Counted from the first letter of the stretch, positions 1 through 7,930 are shown. The stretch: DNA of 64,000 bases from an uncultured Bacteroidaceae bacterium (GCA_944320785.1 CALUIR010000012.1:1-64000); one strand, 5' to 3'. The notes: generated by a model not told the origin, from the letters alone. Program-made: numbers and translations.

Positions 1-74
1 AGCCTCTTGTCGGATTCGAACCAACGACCCCGAGATTACAAATCACGTGCTCTGGCCAACTGAGCTAAAGAGGC
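1..74 (-). tRNA. tRNA-Thr (anticodon TGT)
   Basis: Read on the minus strand, the 5' GCCTCTT acceptor arm pairs with AAGAGGC at the 3' end, followed by discriminator T at position 1. D-arm GCTC/GAGC, anticodon loop TTTGTAA (anticodon TGT, Thr) and a GGTTCGAATCC T-loop are all present. CCA is not encoded. The middle pair of the anticodon stem (T-T) is mismatched. In Bacteroides this tRNA normally opens a cluster leading to tuf, which would lie beyond the left edge. Confidence 0.95.
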
Positions 75-84
75 AGCATCACTA

Positions 85-130
85 AAATTTGCAGCCGACG
101 CAACAGAAATTGCGAAACGGCTGCAAATTT
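85..130 (-). other. Long hairpin between hpf and tRNA-Thr
   Basis: A 13-bp perfect inverted repeat (85-97 with 118-130). Inside it on the minus strand, CGCAA and TTGCG form a second stem. It lies downstream of hpf and 11 nt before the tRNA and is followed by a short TTTT. It could end or process the rpsU-xerC-hpf transcript before the tRNA. The T-run is weak, so an RNA-processing role is as likely as termination. Confidence 0.5.
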
Positions 131-171
131 AGGCATTTTCTTTTAAACACAAAAAACTTTTCCGTTTTTTT

Positions 172-471
172 TCATTTGCCGCGAAGCTTTTCTTTGAATT
201 TAACCAACTGCTTCGACAAAGCCTCCACGTCCTCATCGATTGCTTCCTCAAAAGTGTCTTTCACCTTGACGGCATACAATTCGCCGCTGGGAACGCTCAC
301 CTTGATTCCGGCTTCTTTGTTTTCAGCCGTTTCCGGCTTCACAACTTTCAAAGAGACCTCCACCAGCCTTATGTCATCATAGAACCTTTCCAGTTTCGCA
401 ACTTTCTTTTGAATAAAGACTTTTAATGCTTCTGTCGCATCAAAATGAATCGCTTGAATCCTAATTTCCAT
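172..471 (-). CDS. hpf: Ribosome hibernation-promoting factor, short form (HPF/RaiA family)
   Basis: A 99-residue protein with the beta-alpha-beta-beta-beta-alpha pattern of the HPF/RaiA (sigma-54 modulation) family. It opens MEIRIQAIHFDATEALKVFI and has basic residues in both helices (KKVAKLERFYDD and KQLVKFKEKLRGK). Family members bind the 30S decoding channel and silence ribosomes in stationary phase. The length fits the short form without a dimerisation tail. It follows xerC by 18 nt and is the last protein gene before tRNA-Thr, consistent with an rpsU-xerC-hpf operon. Confidence 0.92.
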   Translation of the reverse strand: MEIRIQAIHFDATEALKVFIQKKVAKLERFYDDIRLVEVSLKVVKPETAENKEAGIKVSVPSGELYAVKVKDTFEEAIDEDVEALSKQLVKFKEKLRGK

Positions 472-489
472 ACAAACCTCCTTCTTTTA

Positions 490-1380
490 TTACGCTCGTG
501 GATGAGCTTGTTTATAAACCTTCTTTAATTCCTCAAAAGTGGTGTGGGTATAAATCCCCGTCGTTGAAAGGCTGCCATGCCCCAACAGTTCCTTGACCGA
601 TTCGATGCCTGCGCCGTTGTTCAACATCGCCGTTGCAAAAGTATGGCGCAAAACATGCGGGCTTCTTTTCTTCAGAGTTGTCACCTTAGACAAGTTCTCC
701 CTCACCAAAGCATAGACCTTCCCCACGGAAAGCCGCTTCCCTTTTACGTCCACGAAGAAAGCCGCGTCGCCGCCGGGCGGGACTGCACTCCCTCTCAAAG
801 CACGGTATCTCTTTATTGAATTGCAAAGGCTCTCTCCAAACGGAATAATCCGTTGTTTGTTACGTTTCCCCGTCACCTTCAACTGGCACGACACCGCATC
901 CACATCCTCGTCATTCAAGGAAACAAGTTCAGAACGCCGGATGCCCGTTTCATAGAACATCTCCACAATCAGCCTGTCCCGACAAGGGGGAAACCCATCC
1001 GATCCAGCCATCTCATCCAGCAAAAGTTCCATTTCCTCTTCCCGCAGGAAGCAAGGCAGCCTTTTCGCTTTTTTCGGGCTAGATACCCTCCTCGTCGGAT
1101 CCGCCTGAATGGCGCCCCGAGCCAAAAGGAAACGGTAAAAAGACCGCAAAGCACACAACTTCCGATTGACGGAAGAAGAAGAATAGCCACTTTCCAACAA
1201 TGACATCTCCCATTGCCGGATCATGGCTGCATCTGCTGTTTCCAAAGCCTGATTCCCGCCGGCCTCGCCCTTTTGCAGAAAGTCCTCAAATTGCGCGATG
1301 TCCGTCCCGTAACTCTCCACAGTCGCTTGCGAATAGTTCCGTTCAAAACGAAGATACGACAAAAAAGAATCCTTCCACAT
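490..1380 (-). CDS. xerC: Tyrosine recombinase XerC-like
   Basis: About 296 residues, the usual length for XerC/XerD site-specific recombinases, which resolve chromosome dimers at dif. The N-terminal SAM-like core-binding domain (FLSYLRFERNYSQATVESY) is followed by the catalytic domain. Catalytic residues are visible: Arg in ETGIRRSEL (about 150), Lys in TGKRNKQR, HxxR in HVLRHTFAT, His in LLGHGSLSTT and the nucleophile Tyr in IYTH. Start chosen at MWKDSFL to match family N-termini; an in-frame ATG three codons upstream (1389) is possible. The position between rpsU and hpf is conserved in Bacteroides, so this is the housekeeping enzyme rather than a mobile-element integrase. Confidence 0.9.
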   Translation of the reverse strand: MWKDSFLSYLRFERNYSQATVESYGTDIAQFEDFLQKGEAGGNQALETADAAMIRQWEMSLLESGYSSSSVNRKLCALRSFYRFLLARGAIQADPTRRVSSPKKAKRLPCFLREEEMELLLDEMAGSDGFPPCRDRLIVEMFYETGIRRSELVSLNDEDVDAVSCQLKVTGKRNKQRIIPFGESLCNSIKRYRALRGSAVPPGGDAAFFVDVKGKRLSVGKVYALVRENLSKVTTLKKRSPHVLRHTFATAMLNNGAGIESVKELLGHGSLSTTGIYTHTTFEELKKVYKQAHPRA

Positions 1381-1456
1381 GAGAATCATTGCTTTATCTA
1401 TTCAGCAACGAATGTATGAAAAAGAATTCAATAATCCAAGAAAAAATTCCAGATTA

Positions 1457-1648
1457 TTACTCTTCCACCTGCTGGAGCTTTTGGATATACACGGCATGTT
1501 CCTTCTTCAGCCGCTTGATAACAGACGGCTTGTCATACTGTTGCCTGCCGCGCAGTTCTTTCATCACTCCGGTTTTCTCAAATTTCCTTTTAAATTTTTT
1601 CAGCGCTTTTTCAATGTTCTCGCCTTCTTTTACAGGTACTACTATCAT
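1457..1648 (-). CDS. rpsU: 30S ribosomal protein S21
   Basis: A 63-residue basic protein starting MIVVPVKEGENIEKALKKFK, the hallmark of bS21, with the KFEKTGVMKELRGRQQYDKPS core. bS21 sits near the 3' end of 16S rRNA in the 30S subunit. It is the first gene of the rpsU-xerC-hpf unit and has a textbook Bacteroidetes promoter about 55 nt upstream. Bacteroidetes bS21 is thought to help hide the anti-Shine-Dalgarno, which fits the absence of strong ribosome-binding sites across this window. Confidence 0.95.
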   Translation of the reverse strand: MIVVPVKEGENIEKALKKFKRKFEKTGVMKELRGRQQYDKPSVIKRLKKEHAVYIQKLQQVEE

Positions 1649-1702
1649 TTTATTCTTATTAATATATTAATTATTACTTGATTCTGAATGACAATCCGGC
1701 GG

Positions 1703-1733
1703 CAAAATTACATATACTTTCTTTATCCGCAAA
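1703..1733 (-). promoter_or_regulatory. Bacteroidetes promoter of rpsU
   Basis: Minus strand: -33 TTTG (1730-1733), exactly 19 nt, then -7 TAATTTTG (1703-1710). This is a full match to the TTTG / TAnnTTTG consensus of the primary sigma factor of Bacteroides. It predicts a start near 1696. Confidence 0.8.
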
Positions 1734-1920
1734 ACTTTCCCACAATATTTCTTCGCGAAGGCCGAAATCAGCCCCTTCGCATACACCTTATTAATATGCA
1801 TAAAACAGGAGCATGCCAATGGCAACCTCCGCCCCCCCCTTCGCCCAGGGACTTTACATGAGCCGGCAGAAGCACCGCCGGGAAGCCCATGGCTAGGCAG
1901 GCAAAGAACTGCGAAGCATC

Positions 1921-2072
1921 CGAAAATGTTCTATGAACAATTCAAAAAACTTCCCGGAAGAATTCGAAAATCATTGGAATGATTTCTGAAATGTTCTAAG
2001 AAGATTTTGCGAAACCTTGAGAGGTTTTGCATGAAACCTTAGAAGGATTTTCAAAAACCTTTGGAAGGCTTT
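1921..2072. repeat. Tandem array of seven ~22-nt palindromic units with varying arms
   Basis: In the 600-nt gap between the divergent rpsU and etfB genes. Unit bounds are 1921-1942, 1943-1964, 1965-1985, 1986-2008, 2009-2028, 2029-2051 and 2052-2072. Each has A-rich left and T-rich right flanks (GAAA..TTTT) around a self-complementary core: TGTTC/GAACA, CTTCC/GGAAG, AATCATT/AATGATT, TTCT/AGAA, AAACCT/AGGTTT, CCTT/AAGG, CCTT/AAGG. The core differs between units but its two arms change together. It is not a CRISPR array because there are no spacers. No coding potential was seen here. The rest of the gap holds only the two promoters. Confidence 0.75.
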
Positions 2073-2146
2073 CATGCGGACAGGCGGCGCATGCCGGCAC
2101 GCTCACAAACGGAGCGCCACGCCCGTTATGCTTTTTTTTGACCTAG

Positions 2147-2181
2147 TTTGCCTCAAAGTCCCAATCGTTTGCTTAACTTTG
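2147..2181 (+). promoter_or_regulatory. Probable promoter of etfBA-acyl-CoA dehydrogenase operon
   Basis: A perfect -7 TAACTTTG at 2174-2181. The nearest -33-like TTTG (2147-2150) lies 23 nt upstream of it, longer than the preferred 19. The start would be near 2188, giving a leader of about 60 nt before etfB. Confidence 0.55.
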
Positions 2182-2248
2182 CGGAGAATATCCAAAACTT
2201 ATTGCCTGCCAATAATTAAATAACAACCAAGAATAAAAATCTATAAAC

Positions 2249-3121
2249 ATGAATCTGAAAATCGTTGTATTGGCAAAACAAGTGCCTGACACCCGTAACG
2301 TAGGGAAAGATGCCATGAAAGCCGACGGGACAATCAACCGCGCCGCTTTGCCTGCCATTTTTAACCCAGAAGACTTGAATGCCTTGGAGCAAGCGCTTCG
2401 CCTGAAAGACCAGTACCCCGGCTCCACTGTAACCATCCTGACCATGGGTCCGGGGCGTGCCGCCGACATCATTCGCGAAGGGTTGTTCCGGGGAGCAGAC
2501 AATGGCTATTTGCTAACAGATCGTGCCTTTGCCGGCGCCGACACGCTGGCCACATCCTATGCCTTGGCGACTGCCATCCGCAAAATCAAGGACTTCGACA
2601 TCATCATCGGGGGAAGGCAAGCCATTGATGGCGACACAGCACAAGTGGGGCCGCAGGTCGCCGAGAAACTCGGGCTGCCGCAAATCACTTACGCAGAAGA
2701 AATCCTCGGCATAAACAACGGGCGCATCACGGTGAAACGCCACATCGATGGAGGCGTGGAAACAGTGGAAGGGCCTCTGCCCATCGTGATTACCGTCAAC
2801 GGTTCCGCCGCCCCATGCCGCCCGCGCAACGCGAAATTAGTGCAGAAGTACAAACATGCCAAAACCGTCACCGAAAAGCAACAAGGCAATTTGGACTATA
2901 CTGAACTCTACAACAAGCGCGATTACCTCAACCTCGTGGAATGGAGTGTCACGGATGTCAACGGAGATACCGCGCAATGCGGCTTATCCGGCTCACCCAC
3001 CAAAGTAAAAACCATCCAGAACATCGTGTTCCAAGCCAAGGAAAGCAAAACCCTCCCTGCGGCCGACCGCGAAATAGAGGACCTTATCGTTGAACTTTTA
3101 GCGAACCACACAATCGGATAA
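2249..3121 (+). CDS. etfB: Electron transfer flavoprotein, beta subunit
   Basis: 290 residues matching EtfB/FixA. It starts MNLKIVVLAKQVPDTRNVGK, followed by the adenine-nucleotide-binding region with GPGRAADIIREGLFRGADNG and TSYALATAIRKI, then DIIIGGRQAIDGDTAQVGP. With EtfA it forms the FAD-containing heterodimer that takes electrons from acyl-CoA dehydrogenases. It is first in a three-gene operon: etfA starts 4 nt after its stop and the dehydrogenase follows. The N-terminal half is canonical. The C-terminal tail (EDLIVELLANHTIG) matches longer Bacteroidetes forms. Confidence 0.93.
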   Translation: MNLKIVVLAKQVPDTRNVGKDAMKADGTINRAALPAIFNPEDLNALEQALRLKDQYPGSTVTILTMGPGRAADIIREGLFRGADNGYLLTDRAFAGADTLATSYALATAIRKIKDFDIIIGGRQAIDGDTAQVGPQVAEKLGLPQITYAEEILGINNGRITVKRHIDGGVETVEGPLPIVITVNGSAAPCRPRNAKLVQKYKHAKTVTEKQQGNLDYTELYNKRDYLNLVEWSVTDVNGDTAQCGLSGSPTKVKTIQNIVFQAKESKTLPAADREIEDLIVELLANHTIG

Positions 3122-3125
3122 CATC

Positions 3126-4145
3126 ATGAACAATTTATTTGTATATTGCGAAATAGAAGAAGGGAACGTGGCAGACGTCAGCTTGGAACTGTTGACAAAA
3201 GGACGTTCGTTGGCCAACCAGTTGAACTGCCAGCTTGAAGCCATCGCGGCAGGCACGGGCTTGGAAGATATCGACAAACAAATCATCCCTTATGGAGTGG
3301 ACAGGCTGCACATCTTCGATGCACCGGGGCTTTACCCTTACACTTCCCTCCCCCATGCGTCCATATTAATCAACCTTTTCAAGGAAGAACAGCCGCAAAT
3401 ATGCCTGATGGGGGCAACCGTCATCGGGCGTGACTTGGGGCCGCGCGTGTCTTCAGCCCTGACAAGCGGACTTACCGCCGATTGCACCGCCTTGGAAATC
3501 GGCGACCATGAAGACAAAAAAGAAAACAAAGTCTATAAAAACCTGCTGTACCAGATACGCCCGGCCTTCGGAGGAAACATCGTAGCCACCATTGTCAACC
3601 CGGAACACCGCCCGCAAATGGCAACCGTGCGCGAAGGCGTCATGAAGAAGCAAATCCTTTCGCCGGACTATAAAGGGGAAATCATCCGCCATGAGGCAGG
3701 GAAATACGTCAACGACACGGATTTTGTAGTAAAAGTCATCGAACGCCATGTGGAGAAAGCGCAAAACAACCTGAAAGGCGCGCCGATTATCGTGGCAGGA
3801 GGCTATGGCGTAGGCTCAAAAGAAAACTTCCAGCTTCTTTTCGACTTGGCGAAAATTCTGAATGCAGAGGTCGGAGCCAGCCGCGCAGCCGTGGATGCAG
3901 GCTTCATTGAACATGACCGCCAAATCGGGCAGACAGGTATCACCGTACGCCCGAAGCTGTACATTGCCTGCGGCATATCCGGGCAGATACAGCATATTGC
4001 CGGCATGCAGGAAAGCTCCATGATTATCTCCATCAACAATGACCCCAACGCACCCATCAATGCCATTGCCGACTATGTCATCAACGGGACCGTGGAAGAT
4101 GTCATTCCTAAAATGATTAAGTATTACAAACAAAACAGCAAATAA
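3126..4145 (+). CDS. etfA: Electron transfer flavoprotein, alpha subunit
   Basis: 339 residues matching EtfA/FixB. The N-terminal domain contains LMGATVIGRDLGPRVSSAL. The C-terminal FAD-binding domain carries GASRAAVDAGFIEHDRQIGQTG, PKLYIACGISGQIQHIAGM and SSMIISINNDPNAPINAIADY, which hold the flavin. It sits 4 nt downstream of etfB and 3 nt upstream of the acyl-CoA dehydrogenase, so the three are almost certainly co-expressed and form one electron-transfer chain. No ETF:quinone oxidoreductase or Rnf gene is in the window, so the final acceptor is unknown. Confidence 0.93.
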   Translation: MNNLFVYCEIEEGNVADVSLELLTKGRSLANQLNCQLEAIAAGTGLEDIDKQIIPYGVDRLHIFDAPGLYPYTSLPHASILINLFKEEQPQICLMGATVIGRDLGPRVSSALTSGLTADCTALEIGDHEDKKENKVYKNLLYQIRPAFGGNIVATIVNPEHRPQMATVREGVMKKQILSPDYKGEIIRHEAGKYVNDTDFVVKVIERHVEKAQNNLKGAPIIVAGGYGVGSKENFQLLFDLAKILNAEVGASRAAVDAGFIEHDRQIGQTGITVRPKLYIACGISGQIQHIAGMQESSMIISINNDPNAPINAIADYVINGTVEDVIPKMIKYYKQNSK

Positions 4146-4148
4146 GAA

Positions 4149-5852
4149 ATGGCCAATTTTTATTTAGATACGCCGGAACTCAGGCATCACCTGAACCATC
4201 CGCTCATGAAAAGAATCGTCGAACTGAAAGAACGTGGATTCAAGGACAAGGACGAATATGATTATGCGCCCGTCGATTTTGAAGATGCCATGGACAGTTA
4301 CGACAAAGTGTTGGAAATCGTAGGGGAAATCTGCGGGGAAATCATTGCACCCAACGCTGAAGACGTGGACCACGAAGGGCCGGCCGTAGCCAACGGACGG
4401 GTCACTTATGCCAGCGGCACGCAGAAAAACCTGGATGCTGTCACCAAAGCCGGCCTGATGGGAGTGGCCATGCCGCGCCGATATGGCGGGCTGAACTTCC
4501 CTACCGTGCCTTACATCATGGCTGCCGACATCGTGTCGCGCAGCGATGCAGGCTTTGAAAACCTTTGGGGATTGCAAGACTGCGCCGAAACCCTCTATGA
4601 ATTTGGCAATGAAGACCAAAAGAAACGCTACATCACACGGGTTTGCCAAGGCGAAACCATGTCAATGGACCTGACAGAGCCAGACGCAGGCTCTGACCTC
4701 CAATCCGTCATGCTGAAGGCTACTTACAGCGAACAAGACCAATGCTGGTACCTCAACGGCGTGAAGCGTTTCATCACCAACGGCGATGCCGACATCCATC
4801 TGGTGCTTGCACGTTCGGAAGAAGGCACGCACGACGGGCGCGGCCTCTCCATGTTCATTTATGACAAGCGCAACGGGGGCGTCAACGTGCGCCGCATTGA
4901 GAACAAGATGGGCATCAAAGGTTCTCCCACCTGCGAATTGGTATTCAAGAACGCCAAAGCAGAACTTTGCGGCGACCGCAAATTAGGCTTGATAAAATAT
5001 GTCATGGCATTGATGAACGGCGCCCGCTTGGGCATTGCCGCACAATCCACCGGGCTGTCGCAAGCTGCCTATAATGAAGCATTGGCCTACGCGAAAGACC
5101 GCAAACAATTCGGCAAAGCCATCATCGAGTTTCCCGCCGTGGCCGAAATGCTGTCCATCATGAAAGCCAAATTAGACGCATCGCGCACCCTGCTGTATGA
5201 GACAGCACGCTATGTGGATATCTACAAAGCATTGGACGACATTGCCAAGGAACGCAAGCTGACGCCCGAAGAACGCCAGGAACAGAAACGGTATGCCAAG
5301 TTAGCAGATGCCTTCACCCCGCTGGCCAAAGGCATCGGAAGCGAGTTTGCCAACCAGAATGCCTACGACTGCATCCAGATACACGGAGGATCCGGGTTCA
5401 TGAAGGATTATGCCTGCGAAAGGATTTACCGCGATGCGCGCATCACCAGCATCTACGAAGGAACCACGCAACTGCAAGTCGTGGCGGCCATACGGTATGT
5501 CACCACAGGCGCATACTTGGCGCGCATCAAAGAACTGGAACAACAGAATGTTGCCCCTGAATTTGAAAGCCTCTTGAGCCGCTTGAAGGCCATGGGCGAG
5601 AAGTATGCGGAAGCCGTGACCAAAGTGGCCGACAGCAAAGACCAGGAACTGATTGACTTCACGGCAAGGAAATTGGTGGAAATGTCTGCCTACCTCATCA
5701 TGGGCCACCTGTTGCTGCAAGATGCCAGCAAGAATGCCATCTTCGCCAACTCCGCGCAAGTGTTCACACGCTTTGCCGAAGCCGAAGTGGAGAAGAACGC
5801 ATCGTTCATCGCCCGCTTCAGCAAAGACGACCTGGCTTACTACCGGAAATAA
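4149..5852 (+). CDS. Acyl-CoA dehydrogenase with C-terminal extension
   Basis: 567 residues, well above the ~380 of short-chain acyl-CoA dehydrogenases, because of an inserted helical segment and an extra C-terminal helical domain (about 450-567). Signatures: MDLTEPDAGSDLQSV for substrate/FAD binding, NGVKRFITNGDADIHLVLARS, GARLGIAAQSTGLSQAAYNEALAYAKDRKQFGK, IQIHGGSGFMKDY, and IYEGTTQLQ with the catalytic-base Glu. It oxidises acyl-CoA to enoyl-CoA and passes electrons to the adjacent EtfAB. The acyl substrate cannot be inferred; no thiolase, crotonase or hydroxyacyl-CoA dehydrogenase gene is nearby. Confidence 0.9.
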   Translation: MANFYLDTPELRHHLNHPLMKRIVELKERGFKDKDEYDYAPVDFEDAMDSYDKVLEIVGEICGEIIAPNAEDVDHEGPAVANGRVTYASGTQKNLDAVTKAGLMGVAMPRRYGGLNFPTVPYIMAADIVSRSDAGFENLWGLQDCAETLYEFGNEDQKKRYITRVCQGETMSMDLTEPDAGSDLQSVMLKATYSEQDQCWYLNGVKRFITNGDADIHLVLARSEEGTHDGRGLSMFIYDKRNGGVNVRRIENKMGIKGSPTCELVFKNAKAELCGDRKLGLIKYVMALMNGARLGIAAQSTGLSQAAYNEALAYAKDRKQFGKAIIEFPAVAEMLSIMKAKLDASRTLLYETARYVDIYKALDDIAKERKLTPEERQEQKRYAKLADAFTPLAKGIGSEFANQNAYDCIQIHGGSGFMKDYACERIYRDARITSIYEGTTQLQVVAAIRYVTTGAYLARIKELEQQNVAPEFESLLSRLKAMGEKYAEAVTKVADSKDQELIDFTARKLVEMSAYLIMGHLLLQDASKNAIFANSAQVFTRFAEAEVEKNASFIARFSKDDLAYYRK

Positions 5853-5865
5853 GCGCAAGGACAAA

Positions 5866-5926
5866 CATGCAAATAAAAGCGAATCCCGGCAGTGTCAGGC
5901 TGCCGGGATTCGCTTTTATTTGCATG
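5866..5926. terminator. Bidirectional terminator, 27-bp perfect stem
   Basis: Arms 5866-5892 and 5900-5926 are perfectly complementary over 27 bp with a 7-nt loop. The GC-rich inner stem CCCGGCAG/CTGCCGGG is flanked by AAATAAAAG/CTTTTATTT, so each strand ends in a T-rich run. It lies between the converging dehydrogenase and HIRAN genes. Confidence 0.9.
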
Positions 5927-5936
5927 CCTAACAAAA

Positions 5937-6275
5937 TCAGGCCTCGCGTTTCTTCAAATAAACAATCACGCTCACTTGTTCCTGAGGATGAAGTTCCGGC
6001 GCAAGCTGATTGACGCGGACATCAAAAATATCCGCATACCCCATATCCAACAACTTGCTTATCTCCACATTTTCCCCCTTCGGTATGAAACCCAATTTCT
6101 TATCTCCATAATAAATGGCCACCGCATAAGGGTCAAATGAGTTATTGGCTTCACGCTCCAACGTCAACACAGAGCCAATCTTCAGTTCGCTGAACGCAAT
6201 GCAACCTTCCCAATACGCAAAACCTGCAATATGGAAATCTGCAAAATGCATTAATTTTCTGTCTTTCTGTTCCAT
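5937..6275 (-). CDS. HIRAN domain protein
   Basis: 112 residues made of one HIRAN domain: FHIAGFAYWEGCIAFSELKIGSVL, then LEREANNSFDPYAVAIYYGDKKLGFIPKGEN, the conserved strand-turn region in which these domains recognise DNA ends in SNF2 helicases such as HLTF. In bacteria standalone HIRAN proteins are common and mostly uncharacterised. It sits 11 nt downstream of aroB on the same strand and is probably co-transcribed. A DNA-repair role is inferred from the family only. Confidence 0.82.
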   Translation of the reverse strand: MEQKDRKLMHFADFHIAGFAYWEGCIAFSELKIGSVLTLEREANNSFDPYAVAIYYGDKKLGFIPKGENVEISKLLDMGYADIFDVRVNQLAPELHPQEQVSVIVYLKKREA

Positions 6276-6286
6276 ACTCTATGCTT

Positions 6287-7342
6287 TTAGTTGCTTTCCC
6301 TATAAAAGTCAAGCATCTCGAAAATATCTTCTTTCGTGGCCTGCTGGTTGATGGCAATGTCGCCCACGTTGCGCAAAAGGGTGAAGTTGATTCGCCCGGC
6401 CTCGTTCTTCTTGTCGTGCGTCATCAGTTCGTAAAGGCGGTCGTATTGATGGCAATCGAACGGGAACATCCCGTAATGACCTTTAATGAAGGAAACGGTC
6501 TGACGCAACTTGTCCGCCGGGAATCCCAGGCGCACAGCCGACAGGTACAGTTCGCAGACAATGCCCCATGCCACCGCATAGCCATGCAACACGGGACAAC
6601 CGCGTTCCAATGCCAAGCTTTCGAATGCATGCCCTACGGTATGCCCCAGGTTCAACGCCTTGCGGATGCCTTGTTCGTGAGGATCTTTTTCCACAATCGC
6701 TTCCTTTATCCGGATAGATTGTGCCACCAAACCTTCCAACAATCCATAATCCACGTCTTCCAAATCAAAACGCAACAACTCTGCCCAATGCTTCTCTGTG
6801 CTGATAAGGCCATGCTTCAACATCTCTGCATAACCCGACAAAAGATTTTCCTCATCCAACGTCCGAAGAAACTCCGTGGACACCAACACGCAATCAGCCA
6901 GCGCGAATGTGCCGACTTCATTCTTCAAACCGTTGAAATTGATGCCGGTCTTGCCGCCCACAGCCGCATCCACCATTGCCAACAACGTGGTAGGGATATT
7001 CACAAAATGAATGCCACGCTTAAAAGTGGAAGCCGCAAAGCCGCCTAAGTCCGTGATCATTCCTCCACCGACATTCAACAACAATGAATGACGGCTGGCT
7101 CCTTGGCCGCTCAAGCCTGACCACACCTGCGACAAAGACTCCAAACCTTTATGCGCATCCCCTGCCCCGACCTGCAACACGGAAGCCTCAGCAACCTCCT
7201 TAATGAAGGAAAGAGACGGGAGGCAACAGGCAGAAGTATGTGCATCCACCAATACGAACAGCCGGTCATGCGGGATGCCGGATAAAACAGCGGCCATGGA
7301 TTTTTCCAAGTCCCCACAAACCACAATCCTTTGCGCACTCAT
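6287..7342 (-). CDS. aroB: 3-dehydroquinate synthase
   Basis: 351 residues (start MSAQRIVVCGDLEKS). It converts DAHP to 3-dehydroquinate in the shikimate pathway using NAD and a divalent metal. Visible motifs: GGGMITDLGGFAASTFKRGIHFVNIPTT, MVDAAVGGKTGIN and NLGHTVGHAFESLALERG, containing the metal-binding Glu/His set. The frame stays open to an ATG at 7471, but that extension is discounted because a perfect promoter (7365-7395) sits inside it. The protein is somewhat divergent at its N-terminus, as is usual for Bacteroides AroB. Confidence 0.92.
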   Translation of the reverse strand: MSAQRIVVCGDLEKSMAAVLSGIPHDRLFVLVDAHTSACCLPSLSFIKEVAEASVLQVGAGDAHKGLESLSQVWSGLSGQGASRHSLLLNVGGGMITDLGGFAASTFKRGIHFVNIPTTLLAMVDAAVGGKTGINFNGLKNEVGTFALADCVLVSTEFLRTLDEENLLSGYAEMLKHGLISTEKHWAELLRFDLEDVDYGLLEGLVAQSIRIKEAIVEKDPHEQGIRKALNLGHTVGHAFESLALERGCPVLHGYAVAWGIVCELYLSAVRLGFPADKLRQTVSFIKGHYGMFPFDCHQYDRLYELMTHDKKNEAGRINFTLLRNVGDIAINQQATKEDIFEMLDFYRESN

Positions 7343-7364
7343 CTGCTTCTTGACATTTAGAATA

Positions 7365-7395
7365 CAAACATACGCAAAAAACATAAAAAAGCAAA
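7365..7395 (-). promoter_or_regulatory. Bacteroidetes promoter of aroB
   Basis: Minus strand: -33 TTTG (7392-7395), 19-nt spacer, -7 TATGTTTG (7365-7372). A full consensus match. It places the start site near 7358 and so fixes the aroB start codon at 7342. Confidence 0.8.
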
Positions 7396-7425
7396 ATATT
7401 CCCGGCACATTCATTGCAAGATAAA

Positions 7426-7433
7426 TAACTTTG
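7426..7433 (+). promoter_or_regulatory. -7 element (TAACTTTG) for the 139-aa membrane protein gene
   Basis: TAACTTTG lies 28 nt before the ATG at 7462. No TTTG is found at the expected -33 distance, so only the -7 box supports this promoter. Confidence 0.45.
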
Positions 7434-7461
7434 CCTGCATGAATCCATAAATTGCATTCAA

Positions 7462-7881
7462 ATGAAAGCACTGTTGCCTCCTTATTGCCGCATCATGGGA
7501 TACATCATCCTGCTGGCATCCATTTTCGCGCCATTCGTCTTGGCGATGTTCCACCTCATTACGGACGAGAACCTGCTTCTGAGCAAAGAAAGTTTCAAAT
7601 TAGCCATGATGCTGGGATTGCTGATGATTCTGGCTGCGTATGCCAAAAACGAAAATGAAGAAACAGAACGAATCAGGATCAAGGCCATGCGCTACGCCGT
7701 GTTCATCACCGCCATCTACATTTTCATCAACATGGTGGTCGTGCTGCACAAAGGAGAGCCGTCGCTCATTCCTTCTTCCACGTTCCTTATATTCTTGGCC
7801 ATCAATGCCATCTGCCAAGAATTCGGCATCATCAAGGCATCCATTGACAAAATGTTCTTAAATAAAAAGAAGTGCCATTAA
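7462..7881 (+). CDS. Predicted four-helix membrane protein of unknown function
   Basis: 139 residues. Hydrophobic stretches at about 11-30 (MGYIILLASIFAPFVLAMF), 47-60 (MMLGLLMILAAY), 80-95 (YAVFITAIYIFINMVVV) and 106-120 (STFLIFLAINAIC) suggest four membrane helices, with a charged loop KNENEETERIRIKAM between the second and third. No enzymatic motif or known family was recognised. It is divergent from aroB and followed 49 nt later by an outer-membrane beta-barrel gene. Confidence 0.75.
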   Translation: MKALLPPYCRIMGYIILLASIFAPFVLAMFHLITDENLLLSKESFKLAMMLGLLMILAAYAKNENEETERIRIKAMRYAVFITAIYIFINMVVVLHKGEPSLIPSSTFLIFLAINAICQEFGIIKASIDKMFLNKKKCH

Positions 7882-7930
7882 ACTTTTGACATCATCTGCT
7901 GTCTATACGTGAAAACCTATTATTACAGGG

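Noticed and set aside
490-1389. Integrase of a mobile element
   Set aside because: Sequence and the rpsU-xerC-hpf-tRNA order match housekeeping XerC. The tRNA next door shows no duplicated end or att site.
7343-7471. N-terminal extension of aroB to 7471
   Set aside because: It contains the aroB promoter with both boxes at exact spacing, and the extension is a hydrophobic stretch absent from AroB.
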